The position numbers were made by a program, and so were the translations under genes. Positions 40,654-56,910 of a stretch of 64,000 nucleotides of DNA are shown here, in pieces. This DNA is from Mycoplasma sp. CSL7491-lung (lineage in GTDB: Bacteria > Bacillota_I > Bacilli_A > Mycoplasmatales > Metamycoplasmataceae), in NCBI RefSeq assembly GCF_018913965.1, contig NZ_JAHMHG010000001.1, forward strand, positions 124,001 through 188,000, read 5' to 3'. The notes under the pieces are model-generated. The model made no database searches and had not been told where the DNA came from. It worked only from the letters and a program-made list of their open reading frames with translations. The stretch's first letter is position 1; the number at the start of each line of letters is the position of its first letter.

Positions 40654-43600
40654 ATGGTTGTCGAAAACGATAAAAATAAAAAATATACAATTCGTAAATT
40701 TGGTCCCAAAACTTTAAGAAGAGATTATTCTATTACAAAAAAGTCTCTTCCATTGTTTGATATTTTAAAAATAAGTAAGGAAAGTTTTGCGCAATTTATT
40801 AAAAACGGTATTCAAGATTCTCTTTTAGAAATTTACCCTATTACAGCCGGTAAAATGAAATTAGAATACGTTAAAGGTTCACTTGAAATTGAATACCCGT
40901 ATAAAAAAATTACAAGTGAATGAGATGAAATAAATAAATGTAAAACTAAAGGAATTAACTATAGTTTTAAAATTTATGCAACACTAAAAGTTGAAAACAT
41001 TGAAACTGGTCAACTAAAAAGTGAAAAAGTTCTTTTAGGAGAAGTTCCACATATGACTTCAGGTGGAAGTTTTATCATTAATGGTTCTGAAAAAGTTATA
41101 GTTAGTCAGTTGATTCGTTCGCCGGGTGCATATTTTGGTCTTGGTGTTCGTAACAAACAATCTGATGATTTGTTCAATAAATTAGAAATATTACCAAGAA
41201 TAGGTTCATGATTTGAAGTATCACATAAAATTACTTCTAACTCAATTGATTCAGTTAAGGTAAAAGTAGATAAAAGTAAAAATATTTCACTACCAACATT
41301 TTTAGGTTCATTTGGTTTTACACCATCAATGATGTTTAAACTTTTTGGTGAAACAGAATTATTAAAAGAAACATTAAAGAAAGATAAGATTTTAAGTAAC
41401 AGCGAATTAACTCAAGAACAAATTATTGAATTAACTCAAGAAGAAATATTTAAAACAATCAGAAAAGGTGATAGAGATACATTAGAAGCCAAAAAATCTC
41501 TTTTACCTTCTATGCTTTTTGATAAGAGAAGATATAACTTATCAAAAACCGGCCGTCATATGTTAAATAAAAAACTTTCACTAGTTGATCGTATAACAAA
41601 TACATATTTAGCCGAGGACATTGTAAACAAAGACGGAGAAGTTCTTTATCAAAAAGGAATTTTAATAACTTTAAAAATTGCTAAAGATATTCAATCGTTA
41701 TTTGACACAAAAATTTTAAGTAGCAAAAAAATTGAAAACATAGACCCGGAACATGTTTATCATAAAATTTATAGACCTGAAGGTTTAAATCTTTATGGTC
41801 AACAAGTGGGTAATCCAGAACTTAGAAAACGTATTAAAATAATAAGAGTTAAGGTTTACCCAAGTAAAAAATGAATGAATTTAAAACCTGAAGAACCGGT
41901 TTTAGTTATTGGTAATGATCCTCAATCAACAGAAACACATTTATTAATCTCTGATATTGTAGCAGCAATTAATTACTACTTTAACTTAACATGTGGTGTA
42001 GGTTCTGATGATGATCCTGATTCATTGATTAACAAACGTATTGTTTCTGTTGGTGAATTATTAGAAGGTCAAATCATGATCGCGCTTTCTAAATTAGAAA
42101 AAACAACCCGTGAACGTATGGGTGCTAAAGAAACAGAAAAAATAACAGCTAAAAATGTTACAAACAATAAGTTGATAACAAATCAAATGAAAACGTTTTT
42201 CAACTCATCAAAACTTTCTCAATTTATGGATCAAATAAATCCGCTTGCCGAAGTTTCAAATAAACGTCGTGTAACTTCTTTAGGTCCCGGAGGACTTAGT
42301 CGTGATACTGCACAATTTGAAGTTCGTGACGTTCACGCAACACATTATGGAAGAATTTGTCCTATCGAGACACCAGAAGGTCTTAATATTGGTCTTATTC
42401 TTAACTATGCAACATTTGCGCAAGTAGATGATTTAGGTTTTTTAAAAACTCCATATTTTAAAGTTAATGATGGTGTTGTAGATTATGAAGACGTTCGTTA
42501 TTTAACAGCAGCTGAGGAAATCGGTTACTCATTTGCTCAATCATTAGTTAAAATTGATGATAACAATAGAATTGTAAGTGAATCACTAACAATTAGACGT
42601 GATTATAACTATTTAATTGGAACACCAAAAGACGTTGATTTTATTGAGGTTTCTTCAAAACAGATGGTTTCAGTTGCTGCAGCAGGAATTCCTTTCTTAG
42701 AAAACGATGATGCTAACCGTGCGCTTATGGGTTCAAACATGCAACGTCAAGCCGTTCCATTATTACAAACTGAAGCTCCACTTATTGCAACTGGTATCGA
42801 ATCTGATATCGCTAAATATTCATCATATAATTTAACAGCTAAGAATGCTGGTGTTGTAACTTTTGTAGATAGCTCAAAAATTCATATTAAGAGAGATGAA
42901 ACTGGAGTTACTGATAAATACATGTTAAGAACTTTTGAGAGAAGTAACCAAGGTACAATCATACATCAAAAACCGATTGTTAAATTAAATGATAGAGTAG
43001 AAGTGGGTGATTTACTTACAGATGGTTCATCATTTAAAGATGGAGAATTATCATTAGGTAAAAACGTTTTAGTTGGATTTACAACATGAAATGGTTATAA
43101 CTTTGAGGATGCTATTATTATTAATGAACGTCTTGTTAAAGAAGATGTCTACACATCTATACATATTGAAGAGCATATAATTCAATTTAGAAATTCAAGA
43201 GCAGGAAAAGACGAATTAACTTCAAATATCCCTAATGTTTCTAAATACGCAATTAGAAATTTAGATGAATACGGAATTGTTAAATTAGGTTCTGACGTTA
43301 ATCCTGGTGATGTTTTGGTAGGTAGAACATCTCCGAAAGGAGAAGAAAATCCTTCTCAAGAGGAAAAACTTTTAAATGCTATTTTAGGTACAAAATCATT
43401 AGCTTACAAAGACACATCATTAAAAGTTAAAAATGGACACGGCGGAACTGTTATTGACATTCAAGTTCTTTCAAAGGAAAATAATGATGTTTTAGAAGAA
43501 GGTGTAGAAAAAATAGTTAAAGTTTCAATTGCACAAAAACGTAAATTAAAACCAGGTGATAAAATGGCTGGACGTCATGGTAATAAAGGGGTTGTTTCTA

Positions 43601-44296
43601 TTATCTTACCAGTTGAAGACATGCCATACTTAGAAGATGGTACTCCGCTTGATATTATGTTAAATCCACAAGGGGTTCCTTCACGTATGAACATTGGTCA
43701 AATTTTAGAGTTGCACTTAGGTATGGCGGCTAGAAAATTAAATGTTAAATTTGTTACTCCATCATTTGATGGTGTTAAAAAACCTGACATTGAAGCAGCT
43801 TTAGAAGAAGCTGGTCTAGATAAATCAGGAAAACAAACATTAATAGATCCGATTACAGGTAGAAAATTTGATAAACCAGTTTCTGTTGGTGTTATGTATA
43901 TGCTTAAACTTAACCATATGGTTGACGATAAGATGCATGGTCGTTCAGTGGGTCCATATTCATTAATTACACAACAACCATTAGGGGGTAAATCTCAAAA
44001 TGGTGGTCAAAGATTTGGAGAAATGGAAACATGAGCTTTAGAATCATATGGTGCGACAAACGTTTTACAAGAAATATTAACTTACAAATCAGATGATATT
44101 CAAGGTAGAAACGCGTTATATAGCGCTTTAGTTTCAGGTAAAGAATTACCTAAGCCTGGTACACCAGAATCCTTTAATGTTTTAAGCTATGAGCTTAAAG
44201 GTTTAGGAATGAAATTAGAAGTTTCAGAACAATCATTAGATGAGTACGAAAATGAAAATGAGTACGATATGTTACAATTTGAATCCGGAGGAGACA

Positions 44297-44304
<8 letters not shown>
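40654..44304 (+). CDS. rpoB: RNA polymerase beta subunit
   Basis: 1216-residue catalytic-core subunit. Landmarks: [23 protein letters not shown] in the N-terminal lobe, the rifampicin region around [57 protein letters not shown], and the terminal [23 protein letters not shown]. In the rifampicin cluster the motif is [12 protein letters not shown], with Asn where many bacteria have His in the NPLSEVTHKRR region; mycoplasmas are naturally rifampicin-resistant. Six or so TGA codons are Trp. It overlaps rpoC by 8 nt. Confidence 0.98.
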
Positions 44305-48736
<4,432 letters not shown>

Positions 48737-48737
48737 T

Positions 48738-48772
48738 AAAAAAGACTCAGGAATCAACTGAGTCTTTTTTAA
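48738..48772. terminator. bidirectional terminator after rpoC
   Basis: AAAAAAGACTCAG and CTGAGTCTTTTTT perfect arms around a short loop; it also serves apt from the other side. Confidence 0.9.
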
Positions 48773-48780
48773 TAAAATTT

Positions 48781-49290
48781 TTATACTTCAATCAATGAAA
48801 TAACATCGATATTTTCTCCAATTAATTGTCTACCATTTAATTCTTTTAATTCTAGTAAGACAATAACTTTTGTCACTGTTACACCTTGAGATTCTAAAAG
48901 TTTAATAATAGCTTTTGTTGTTCCTCCGGTAGCAAGAACATCATCAATAATCACCGCTTTTTGACCACTTCTTACGAAACCTTTTTGTAATTCTAATTTA
49001 TTACTTCCATATTCTAATTCGTATTCCATCGAAATAACTTCACCTGGTAATTTGTTTGGTTTTCTAACCATTATAAATGGTTTTTTTAGTATAGTGGCAG
49101 CTGGTGTTCCAAAAAGAAAACCTCTTGCGTCAGGACCGACAATAATATCTGCTTCTTTAGCGTGTTCTGCTATTTTAGTGATTGTGTAGTTTAGTGCTTC
49201 TCCGTCAGCTAACAAAGGAGAAATATCTTTAAAAATAATTCCTTCTTTTGGGAAGTTAGGGACGTCTCTAATTAATTTTTTAATTTCCAT
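48781..49290 (-). CDS. apt: adenine phosphoribosyltransferase
   Basis: 169-residue purine salvage enzyme converting adenine and PRPP to AMP. The PRPP loop AVIIDDVLATGGTT is near residues 112-125. FPKEGIIFKDISPLL at the start and GPDARGFLFG are typical of APRT. No obvious Shine-Dalgarno before ATG at 49290 and only 23 nt to infB, so it probably rides the nusA-infB transcript. Standard length. Confidence 0.97.
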   Translation of the reverse strand: MEIKKLIRDVPNFPKEGIIFKDISPLLADGEALNYTITKIAEHAKEADIIVGPDARGFLFGTPAATILKKPFIMVRKPNKLPGEVISMEYELEYGSNKLELQKGFVRSGQKAVIIDDVLATGGTTKAIIKLLESQGVTVTKVIVLLELKELNGRQLIGENIDVISLIEV

Positions 49291-49313
49291 ACTAATTAAT
49301 TTTACCTTAATTT

Positions 49314-51119
49314 TTAATTTATTCTTACGTCTTCGTAAAATTCTAATACATCATCTTCTTCGATGTCGTTGTAGTTTTTGATATGAGTACCAAAATCTTT
49401 TCCTTTTACAACTTCTTTGGTGTCATTTAATTCTCTTCTTAAACTATCTATAACACCTTCGTGAATTAATTTACCTTTACGATAAACCTTAACTTTAGAT
49501 TTTTCTTTTACTAAACCAGTATCCATCATTGCTCCTGCAATTTTACCAACTTTTGAGTAAAAGAACACTTTTATAATGTGAGCCTCACCTGTTTTACGTT
49601 CTTCATAGATAGGGGCTTTTTCTCCATCGAGCATTGCTTGGCAATCTTCTAAAATTTTATAAATAACGCTGTGTTCGATGATTGTAATATTTTGAGCAGC
49701 GGCATTTTGTTTGATTGTAGAAGGAGTCTTTAAATTAAAAACAAATATTATCGCATTTGATGCTTGTGCTAAAAGTAAATCACTACCACTAACATGACCT
49801 GCACTAGCTGCAATAACTTTTATAGTAGCTTCCTCGTTTTCCATGTTAGATAATTGTCCTTTTATAGCTTCACTTGTACCATGAACATCACTTTTAATAA
49901 TTACATTTATAACTTTTTTACCTTCTGCATTTATTGCCTCTACATTTTTGTGATGCAATAAATCCATTTTATCGGCAAAAGCCTTTTCGTTAGCAAGTTT
50001 TTTAGCGAATTTTTCATCATTAAACCCGATAAATTTGTCTCCTGCGTCAGGAGCATAATTTAACCCTGTAATAACCCCGGGTTGTCCTGGTTCAATTCTT
50101 TCGATTTCCAAACCATTTGCATTGGTTATTTTTCTGATTCTACCATATTTTGAACCCGCAACAATAAAATCACCTTTATATAAAGTACCATTTTCAACTA
50201 TAACTGTTGATACGGCACCAGCACCTTTATCTATTTTAGATTCAATAACAGTACCTATTGGATATCTCTTAGGGTTTGCTTTAAGATCCAATAATTCTGT
50301 AAGTAATGTAATTTCATCAAATAAGTCTATCAAACCTTCTCCCTTAAGAGCTGAACCATATACTATTTGTACATCACCACCATATTCTGGTACTATAACT
50401 TCATGTTCCGCTAACTCACCTTTAAGTCTATCTAAATCTTTATTTGGTTTATCCATTTTGTTAACAAAAACTATCAAAGGAACGTTAGCAGCTTTAGCGT
50501 GTGTTATCGCTTCAACTGTTTGAGGCATAACTCCATCATCTGCTGCAACAACTAATATAATAATATCTGTGACTTTCGCACCACGGGCACGCATTTTTGT
50601 AAATGCTTCATGACCTGGTGTGTCCAAGAATGTTATTTTTTTATCTTTGTGTTTGATTTGATATGCACCAGTATGTTGTGTTATACCACTTGATTCAGTT
50701 TCAACAACATTTGTGTTTCTAATTTTGTCGATTAATGTTGTTTTACCATGGTCAACGTGCCCCATTACCGCTATTATAGGACTACGATTTATTAAATCTT
50801 CTTCTTTATCTTCGAAATTAACTTCATCTAAAAAGTTAGACCCGTCAATGTTAGTTTCTTTTTGAAAATCTAAATTATTTTCAAGACATAATTCAGCGAT
50901 TTCTTCTTCATCTAAAATGTGATTTAAATTATACATTTTACCCGCCATGAAAAATTTCTTAATAATTTCGTTTGAATTGATTTTTGTCACTTCTGAAAAA
51001 TCACTTATAGACATTTTACCTGTAAAAATAAATTTTCCATCTTTGATTTCGGTTTTTGTAGTTTGTAATTGTTGTTTAATGTCGTTAACATTACTTATTC
51101 TTTGTGTTTTTTTAGCCAT
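49314..51119 (-). CDS. infB: translation initiation factor IF-2
   Basis: 601-residue GTPase that recruits fMet-tRNA to the 30S subunit. G1 GHVDHGKTTL, G2/G3 ITQHTGAYQ and DTPGHEAF, G4 NKMDKPN, then domains II-IV and a C-terminal tRNA-binding domain. The N-terminal extension is very short (about 110 residues before G1), as in other mycoplasmas. AAAGGAGG precedes ATG at 51119. It overlaps the end of rnpM by 25 nt. No TGA codons. Confidence 0.98.
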   Translation of the reverse strand: MAKKTQRISNVNDIKQQLQTTKTEIKDGKFIFTGKMSISDFSEVTKINSNEIIKKFFMAGKMYNLNHILDEEEIAELCLENNLDFQKETNIDGSNFLDEVNFEDKEEDLINRSPIIAVMGHVDHGKTTLIDKIRNTNVVETESSGITQHTGAYQIKHKDKKITFLDTPGHEAFTKMRARGAKVTDIIILVVAADDGVMPQTVEAITHAKAANVPLIVFVNKMDKPNKDLDRLKGELAEHEVIVPEYGGDVQIVYGSALKGEGLIDLFDEITLLTELLDLKANPKRYPIGTVIESKIDKGAGAVSTVIVENGTLYKGDFIVAGSKYGRIRKITNANGLEIERIEPGQPGVITGLNYAPDAGDKFIGFNDEKFAKKLANEKAFADKMDLLHHKNVEAINAEGKKVINVIIKSDVHGTSEAIKGQLSNMENEEATIKVIAASAGHVSGSDLLLAQASNAIIFVFNLKTPSTIKQNAAAQNITIIEHSVIYKILEDCQAMLDGEKAPIYEERKTGEAHIIKVFFYSKVGKIAGAMMDTGLVKEKSKVKVYRKGKLIHEGVIDSLRRELNDTKEVVKGKDFGTHIKNYNDIEEDDVLEFYEDVRIN

Positions 51120-51406
51120 AAAAAGACCTCCTTTAATTCTTGCTCTATTTCGAAGTAATTTTCTTTTGAAATATTGCTTTTAAAAACTCTATTTAAAGCT
51201 TTTGTTTTTTTGATTTTATTTCAGTTTTCCTCTGATGGTATAAAATATGCCCCACGCCCATTTAATTCTCTTTTTAAATCTAAAGTTGCATGATTCTTAT
51301 TTTTTAAATAATTAAATCTAATTAAATTTTTGATATCAACTATTTGATTTGTTATAATGCACTTTCTTGTAAAGTTATGATTAATTTTCTTCTTTTTCTC
51401 AATCAT
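51095..51406 (-). CDS. rnpM: RNase P modulator / YlxR-family RNA-binding protein
   Basis: 103-residue YlxR (RnpM) protein, described in B. subtilis as an RNase P modulator. Signature TRKCIITNQIVDIKNLIRF (usual R-C-V-x-T...K-L-R), then ELNGRGAYFIP (the GRGAYL motif). ATG at 51406 lies inside the nusA tail (alternative GTG at 51418); the end, reached after two TGA-Trp codons, extends into infB (stop TAA 51095). The nusA-rnpM-infB order is the classic Firmicute arrangement. Confidence 0.88.
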
Positions 51407-53138
51407 CGTTAAATTCACTTAAATCAAGATCTAAGCTTAAACCGCCATAACTCACTAAATCATTGTCAACGGTAAAATCTTTTATTTTTTTGTATTCTTC
51501 AATAACTTTTTTCTTATTTTTATTAGTGGTATCGTTTGTAGGTTTTCTTAAATTATCATCAATAAATTGAGTTTCTTCTTCGTTTGAATCAGAATCGGAC
51601 ATGTCTTGATCATAATATTTACCTAATTCGTTAACAAAATCATAAGAATCATTATTTTCTTCTTGAAATTCAGAAGTGTCTTCTAATTTTGACTCTAATT
51701 CAGAAAATACATCATCAAAATTAAATTGTTTATTTGATTTATCCGTTCTTTTTGTCTTTTTATTAGTTTCTTTTTCGTTAGTTGTTTCTTTGTCTTCCAT
51801 AGATCTTGTAGATCTTAAAAATTCACTAACATCTTTATCAAACTCTTCAAATTTTAAATCTATATCTTTAAAATAGTTATTTGATCTAGATTTTTTATTT
51901 ATATTCTTACTATCACCATGTGCAAATAATGGTTTATCATACTCCCTTGTTGGTTTATAACCTGATTGGTTAAATGGAATTTTTCTTTTTATAGCTTCAT
52001 CAACAGGAATAATATTAATTATATTTTCAGTCAATTTTGAGGCTAAATCATTATTAATACCACGCTTACCTATTGCGATTGTTATATTATCAGCATCGAC
52101 GATGGCAAAACATTTACCAGTTTTTTTATGAATTGCAACATCTATAATTTTTGCAGGAGATAATGCGTTTATGATATAATCTTTTCTATTTTCTGAATAT
52201 CTAATGATATCTATTTTTTCTCCTAAAATGTTAGAAGCTGCAATAATTCTTTTTGCCCCTTCACCAAAAATAGAACCTATTATGTCAAAATCAAAAATTT
52301 TATCCGGATTTGGCATAACCGCAACTTTAGTTCTTAGACCTGGAGCTCTTTGAACTTTTTTGATTATAATATCGCCGTTAGCAATTTCAACAATGGTTTC
52401 TTTTAAAATATTTTCTACTTGTTGTGGTTTAATCATAGATACTTCTAAAACATTTAAAGTACTATCATAATTTACTTTTTCCAGAATAACCTTAACCGAA
52501 GAACCAGGGTGTAATTCTCTAATTCTTGTAGCCTTATTTCTATTTAAATGTGATGTATATACATTATTTTCATCATCTAATATTTCTACTAAAAAACCAC
52601 CTTTTGGTAAAGCGTGTTTAATTTTACCATCAAACTCTTTTCCTATTTTATCACCAAACACTTCTCTAATTCTTTCTTTTTCCTTTGATTTTAATTCAGA
52701 TTTAAAACCATTATTGATTGCTGTCTTTTGTCTTTGTGTTAGAGAATTAAAGCTAAATTCAATGCTTATGTTATCACCATATTTAACGTTAGGGTTTAAT
52801 TTAATAGCATCTTGGTAATTCATGCTAATTAATCTTTGTTGGTCAAAATTTAAATCATTATTATCATCAAAATCAATTTCAAAATTTTCTTCTTCAACAC
52901 TACCAGCGATGTTGTAAATAGTGATAGTTTTTTCTTCATGATTTGGTTCTCAAACTATTTGTGCATCTGGGTCGATGTCTCTTTCAAAAACTTTTTGAGT
53001 TTCGTTTCTAAAAAGTTCTAGAACTAAATCAAAATTAAAATGATGTTTATTTGCATAATTTTCTACTATTTCATATCAAATCTTTTTTTCTGAAATTAAT
53101 TTAAGATCTTCTTTATTTTTTGTATCTTTTCTTGCCAT
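51381..53138 (-). CDS. nusA: transcription termination/antitermination factor NusA
   Basis: 585-residue NusA. The N-terminal domain (1-130) is followed by S1 (about 155-230, GKEFDGKIKHALPKGGFLVEI), KH1 with PGLRTKVAV, and KH2 with ITIAIGKRGINNDLASKLTENI. It then has a long acidic, low-complexity C-terminal tail of about 200 residues (many Asp/Glu/Ser/Asn), longer than in B. subtilis. AAAGGAAA precedes ATG at 53138. Four TGA codons are Trp; stop TAA at 51381. It overlaps rnpM. Confidence 0.96.
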
Positions 53139-53146
53139 ATTTTCCT

Positions 53147-53578
53147 TTAATATTTAATATATAATTCAGCGTTTAAAATATCTTTTTTTTCAAATTCAAT
53201 TTTTTTCAATTGTCCCTTTTTGTTTCAAGATGCTATAAAACTATCTAATCTATCTTCAAGTATTTTTACTACAAAAATATCTTGACCTAAATATGATTTT
53301 TTAAGTTTTAAAGTTACATCTTTATTAATGAATTTATCTAATTGATTAATGTCAACATTAGTATCAAAACCTTTAGATAAAACCTCTAAGTAGTGGTTAT
53401 CGGTAAATCATTTTTGGTTTTCTAAAAATAATGATATTTTTTTAGAAAGCATTTCTACATCCTTGAGATTTGTGTGATTTACTGTAACTTCTAAAGTTGG
53501 CCCAAAATCATTTTGAATCATTTTAGCTTCTAAAATAATATCGCCAAATGCGTTTGTTAATATTTGTTTATAATCCAT
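53147..53578 (-). CDS. rimP: ribosome maturation factor RimP
   Basis: 143-residue 30S maturation factor, first gene of rimP-nusA-rnpM-infB(-apt). Recognisable mostly by length, two-domain layout and position: NAFGDIILEAKMIQNDFGPTLEVTVN, then LEVLSKGFDTN (the usual YxLEVSSPGxDR segment, poorly kept), and a C-terminal KLKKSYLGQDIF Sm-like part. Strong AAAGGAG precedes ATG at 53578. Two TGA codons are Trp. Divergent, but context makes the call sound. Confidence 0.85.
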
Positions 53579-53600
53579 AAAACTCCTTTAAAATAACAAA

Positions 53601-53628
53601 GAGCTGTGCAATGCACAACTCCTTTTTT
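53601..53628. promoter_or_regulatory. hairpin in the rimP-nusA leader (possible attenuator)
   Basis: GAGCTGTGCA/TGCACAACTC is a near-perfect inverted repeat (two positions are G-U on the RNA). On the minus strand it lies between a TATAAT promoter (about 53650-53665) and the rimP ribosome-binding site, followed by TTTGTTATTTT. On the plus strand it is followed by seven T, so it could also terminate antisense RNA. Confidence 0.5.
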
Positions 53629-53715
53629 TATTACATAACTAACTAGAAGTAATATTATTATATCATAAATAGAATATTTTGAAAAGTAAATGAAGCTTAA
53701 TTAATTATGCAATAT

Positions 53716-53808
53716 AGAGACTTTGAAATCAAAGTAGGTTGATCTTATTAAAATAAATGTGTAATTGTGAAAAAATACGCTTAAACCTATTTTGTTTTCA
53801 ATCTCTCG
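53716..53808 (+). repeat. dispersed structured repeat, copy B
   Basis: Very similar to copy C, with most bases identical over AGGTTGATCT...AATAAATGTGTAATTGT...TTAAACCTATTTTG. Outer AGAGA pairs with TCTCT, inner AGGTT with AACCT, plus a local CTTTG/CAAAG hairpin. It ends 112 nt upstream of the M42 peptidase ATG, on the same strand. The rest of the 53629-53900 gap is AT-rich. Confidence 0.6.
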
Positions 53809-53920
53809 TAATCTATTTTAATCTTTCTAGCAATTGCAAATTTTACTTATAAAGCTTAAATAAAGCTTAAAATTATTTAGCATATAAAAATAAAGTGTAA
53901 AATATATTAAAAGGAGAAAA

Positions 53921-55012
53921 ATGGATAAAAAATACGAAAAATTAGCTCAAAGACTTAAAAAATATATGTCAATTGAAGCGATATCAAGATTTGAAGAACC
54001 AGTTGTTGATGAATTAAAATCAAACATTAAAAAAGGTGCTTTTAAAATTGAAAGAGACAAGATGGGCTCTGTAATTTTCTTTAAAAAATCTAAAAAAGAA
54101 AATGCACCAAAAGTGATGTTAGCTGCTCATATGGATGAAGTTGGTTATATGGTGAGAACAATTAAAGATAATGGTAATCTAATGGTTACACCAATTGGAG
54201 GAGTTTGAGCAAATACTGCTATAGGTACAAGAGCAGTTGTTGTTTCTTCTGAAACAAATCAAAGATTTGAAGGGGTTTTTGGACATACAAGCATTCATAT
54301 TCAGACACCTGAAATGTATAAATCAGCGGTGAAAAATGATGATTTATATGTTGATTTAGGATTTAAATCAAAAGAAGAAGTTGAAAAAGCTAAAATTAAT
54401 ATCGGTGACAAAATTTTTATGACAGGAGAATACATAGAATTAGCAAATAATTTAGTTGGTGGTAAGGCTATGGACAATAGAGCAGGAGTAACTGTTTTAG
54501 AATTTGTTGCTAACAACATTGCCGATTTAGATTTAGATGCAGATGTTTATTTAGTTGGTACAGTTCAAGAAGAAGTTGGTACTCGTGGTGCTAAAACTTC
54601 AGTTTCAATAATTAATCCAGACGTAGCATTTGCTGTAGATACCGGAGCAGCTCACGATACAACAGGAGCAAAAGAAGGTACACCAGTTTTAGGTAAAGGT
54701 GTAAGTATTTTAGTAAAAGATTCTGGAACATTACCTGATCCAAAATTAATTAATTATTTAGACCTAATTTCAAAAGAAAAAGAAATTCCTACTTATAAAT
54801 ATGTAGCAGGAGGCGGTGGTACAGATGCCGCAGAATTGCAATTTGCTCCAGGGGGTGCGGCTGTAATGACTATTTCTATTCCTCAAAGATATCTACATAG
54901 TCCTATAGGTGTTGCTTCTTTACTAGATATACAAGCAACAATAGATTTAATGACAGAATTTATTAAGTCGTATTCTAAAGAAACTCACGAAGAAAAATTA
55001 TCATACAAATAA
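53921..55012 (+). CDS. M42-family metallo-aminopeptidase
   Basis: 363-residue M42 (PepA/FrvX-type) glutamyl or general aminopeptidase, binuclear metal. Metal ligands: AAHMDEVGYM (His/Asp), KAMDNRAG (bridging Asp), VQEEVGTRGA (Glu pair), VDTG, and the HSPIGVAS terminal His. AAAGGAG precedes ATG at 53921, with a TAAAAT box just upstream. One TGA is Trp. It would release amino acids from imported peptides, alongside proline iminopeptidase. Confidence 0.95.
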
Positions 55013-55016
55013 AAAT

Positions 55017-55046
55017 AAAAAACTCGCAATTTTGTGAGTTTTTTAT
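55017..55046. terminator. bidirectional terminator between M42 peptidase and lipoprotein
   Basis: AAAAACTCGCAA and TTGTGAGTTTTT arms (one G-U) with T/A tracts on both sides. Confidence 0.75.
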
Positions 55047-56818
55047 TGATCTATTTTTATATTTATTTTAATTTTTTTAGTTTGTGTTTTATCAGAAGTT
55101 GTTTCATTTTCGGTTTTTATTTCATTCAATTTATTGATTATTGTTCTATTATTTTCTTCGCTTAAAGAAAAGTAAAAGTCATATGTAAATTCACTAAAAA
55201 GAGCGTTTGGATCAACTTGTCCGAAAACATATTTTATATTTTTATTAAATAATATTTTTTCGAATGAATTTATGTCTAATGCCTCATTTTTTCTTATTGA
55301 CGGTGAGAAAAATAAACTTAATTCATTAGTTTCATTATTGAATTCAACTTTTGTTATTTTCGGATTATACATCTCTATAGGTGCATATTTTGTTAATTCT
55401 AATACTTTATTTGTTAAATTGGTTTCTACGTTTTGAGGCTCAATTACATCTCTAAAAATTGGCATCAATTGTTCCAAACTCAATGAAATTTTAAAAAATG
55501 AATTTATGTTATCTGGTAAATAATCACTTAAATCTTTTTCGTTTTCTTCATTTTGGATTTCTTCAACTTTATCAAATTGATTTTTATTTGTTTTTGAATA
55601 TCTTGTTATGAAAGTATCATCTATTCTACGTTTTGAAGCATTAATTACGCTGCTTTCATAAAAATCACTAGATACAAAATTGTTTACAATATAGTTTGAA
55701 TCAATATATCTATTTTTAATTTCTTGAAGATTAATAAAATCATTGATTTCTTTAGAATTATTAGCTTTATTTATTAATTCTTCTTTAGAAATATTTAATG
55801 GATATAATTCAAAAGTTTTATTTTTGTTTGCTTCTATCCCTGATTCTATGTTAGATGTAGATGTTTCACTTGAACTTGGTTGATCGTTTGAAGTATCTTT
55901 TCCATTTTGATCAGAATTAGTAACAGGTACATTAATTTTTTTAATATTAAATGAGTTAGTCGAAATACTTCATATATTACTATTTTTATTAAATGTGTAT
56001 TTTTCGCTTAAAGAATATTTAAAAATATCAAGCATTTCTTTACTAATATTTAAAATATTATTTTGAATTTGGTTATTAGTTTCATCGTTTGGTACATATT
56101 GTGGGTTTGAAATTTTGTCTATTATATTTTTTAAATTTAATTTATATTCATTAGCTTTAGATGTAAATAAATTGATTTGATTTTGAGTTTGCAAATCTAA
56201 ATTTGAATATTTTTCCATTTTATCAACATATTTTCTTGCTTGGTTATTAATAGATTCTGTTAAAAATAAATTTAATATATATTTAAAATTTTCTTTTTCT
56301 TTATCTAAAATTAATTTTGATTCATTAGTATAAATCTCATCTTTAAGAGCTTGTTCTACAAAATCTGTTAAAAAATGTAAATAAAAATTGATTAAGCTAT
56401 TCAATTTTTTAAAACCGTTATTTTTGTCATTTTTAATTTCTATAAAAGTTTTGTTAAGATTATCTAGCAGTCCTGTACCTTTTTTTGCGTATTCAACCAA
56501 AAAATTATATTTATCTAGGTTTTCTTTCTTTAATTTTTTTGTTTTTTCTTCATTTTCTAAAAATATTTTTACATCTTTTATAAACTTGTCTTCTAAATCT
56601 GCTGAGAATTTATTAAAGTATTTTTCAACCGAAATTGATATCGAAGATAATTCAGCCATTAGATTAATATTTTCAACTGACGAATCTTTTAGTTCGTTAG
56701 TTGGCTGTTTCTCTTCGTTTGTCTTATTATTAGCAGTCGCACAACTTGTACTTAATGTAATTAAGTTTGATAGCGTGAATGCACTTAATAAAAAATTGAT
56801 TATTTTTTTCTTTTTCAT
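55043..56818 (-). CDS. large surface lipoprotein, coiled-coil rich, unknown function
   Basis: 591-residue lipoprotein. The signal peptide MKKKKIINFLLSAFTLSN ends in lipobox LSTSC (Cys about residue 26). Mature protein is Lys/Asn/Glu-rich with extended helical segments; residues about 300-340 form a Ser/Thr/Asn/Gln-rich linker (TNSDQNGKDTSNDQPSSSE). No recognised domain. A TATAAT lies just a few bases before the ATG, so a leaderless transcript is likely. TGA at 55970 is Trp. Repeat copy C lies upstream in the same orientation. Candidate variable surface antigen or adhesin. Confidence 0.85.
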
Positions 56819-56910
56819 AGTTTAAATTATATATTAATATGATTTATTTGTTTCTTTCATATTAAATATTTAAATTTATCAAAAAGAGTTATATTGTCAG
56901 TGTAAAAAAA

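Noticed and set aside
50122-50523. Antisense ORF of 133 codons inside infB
   Set aside because: It lies opposite the strongly conserved IF-2 GTPase region and has no family resemblance; a shadow of codon bias.
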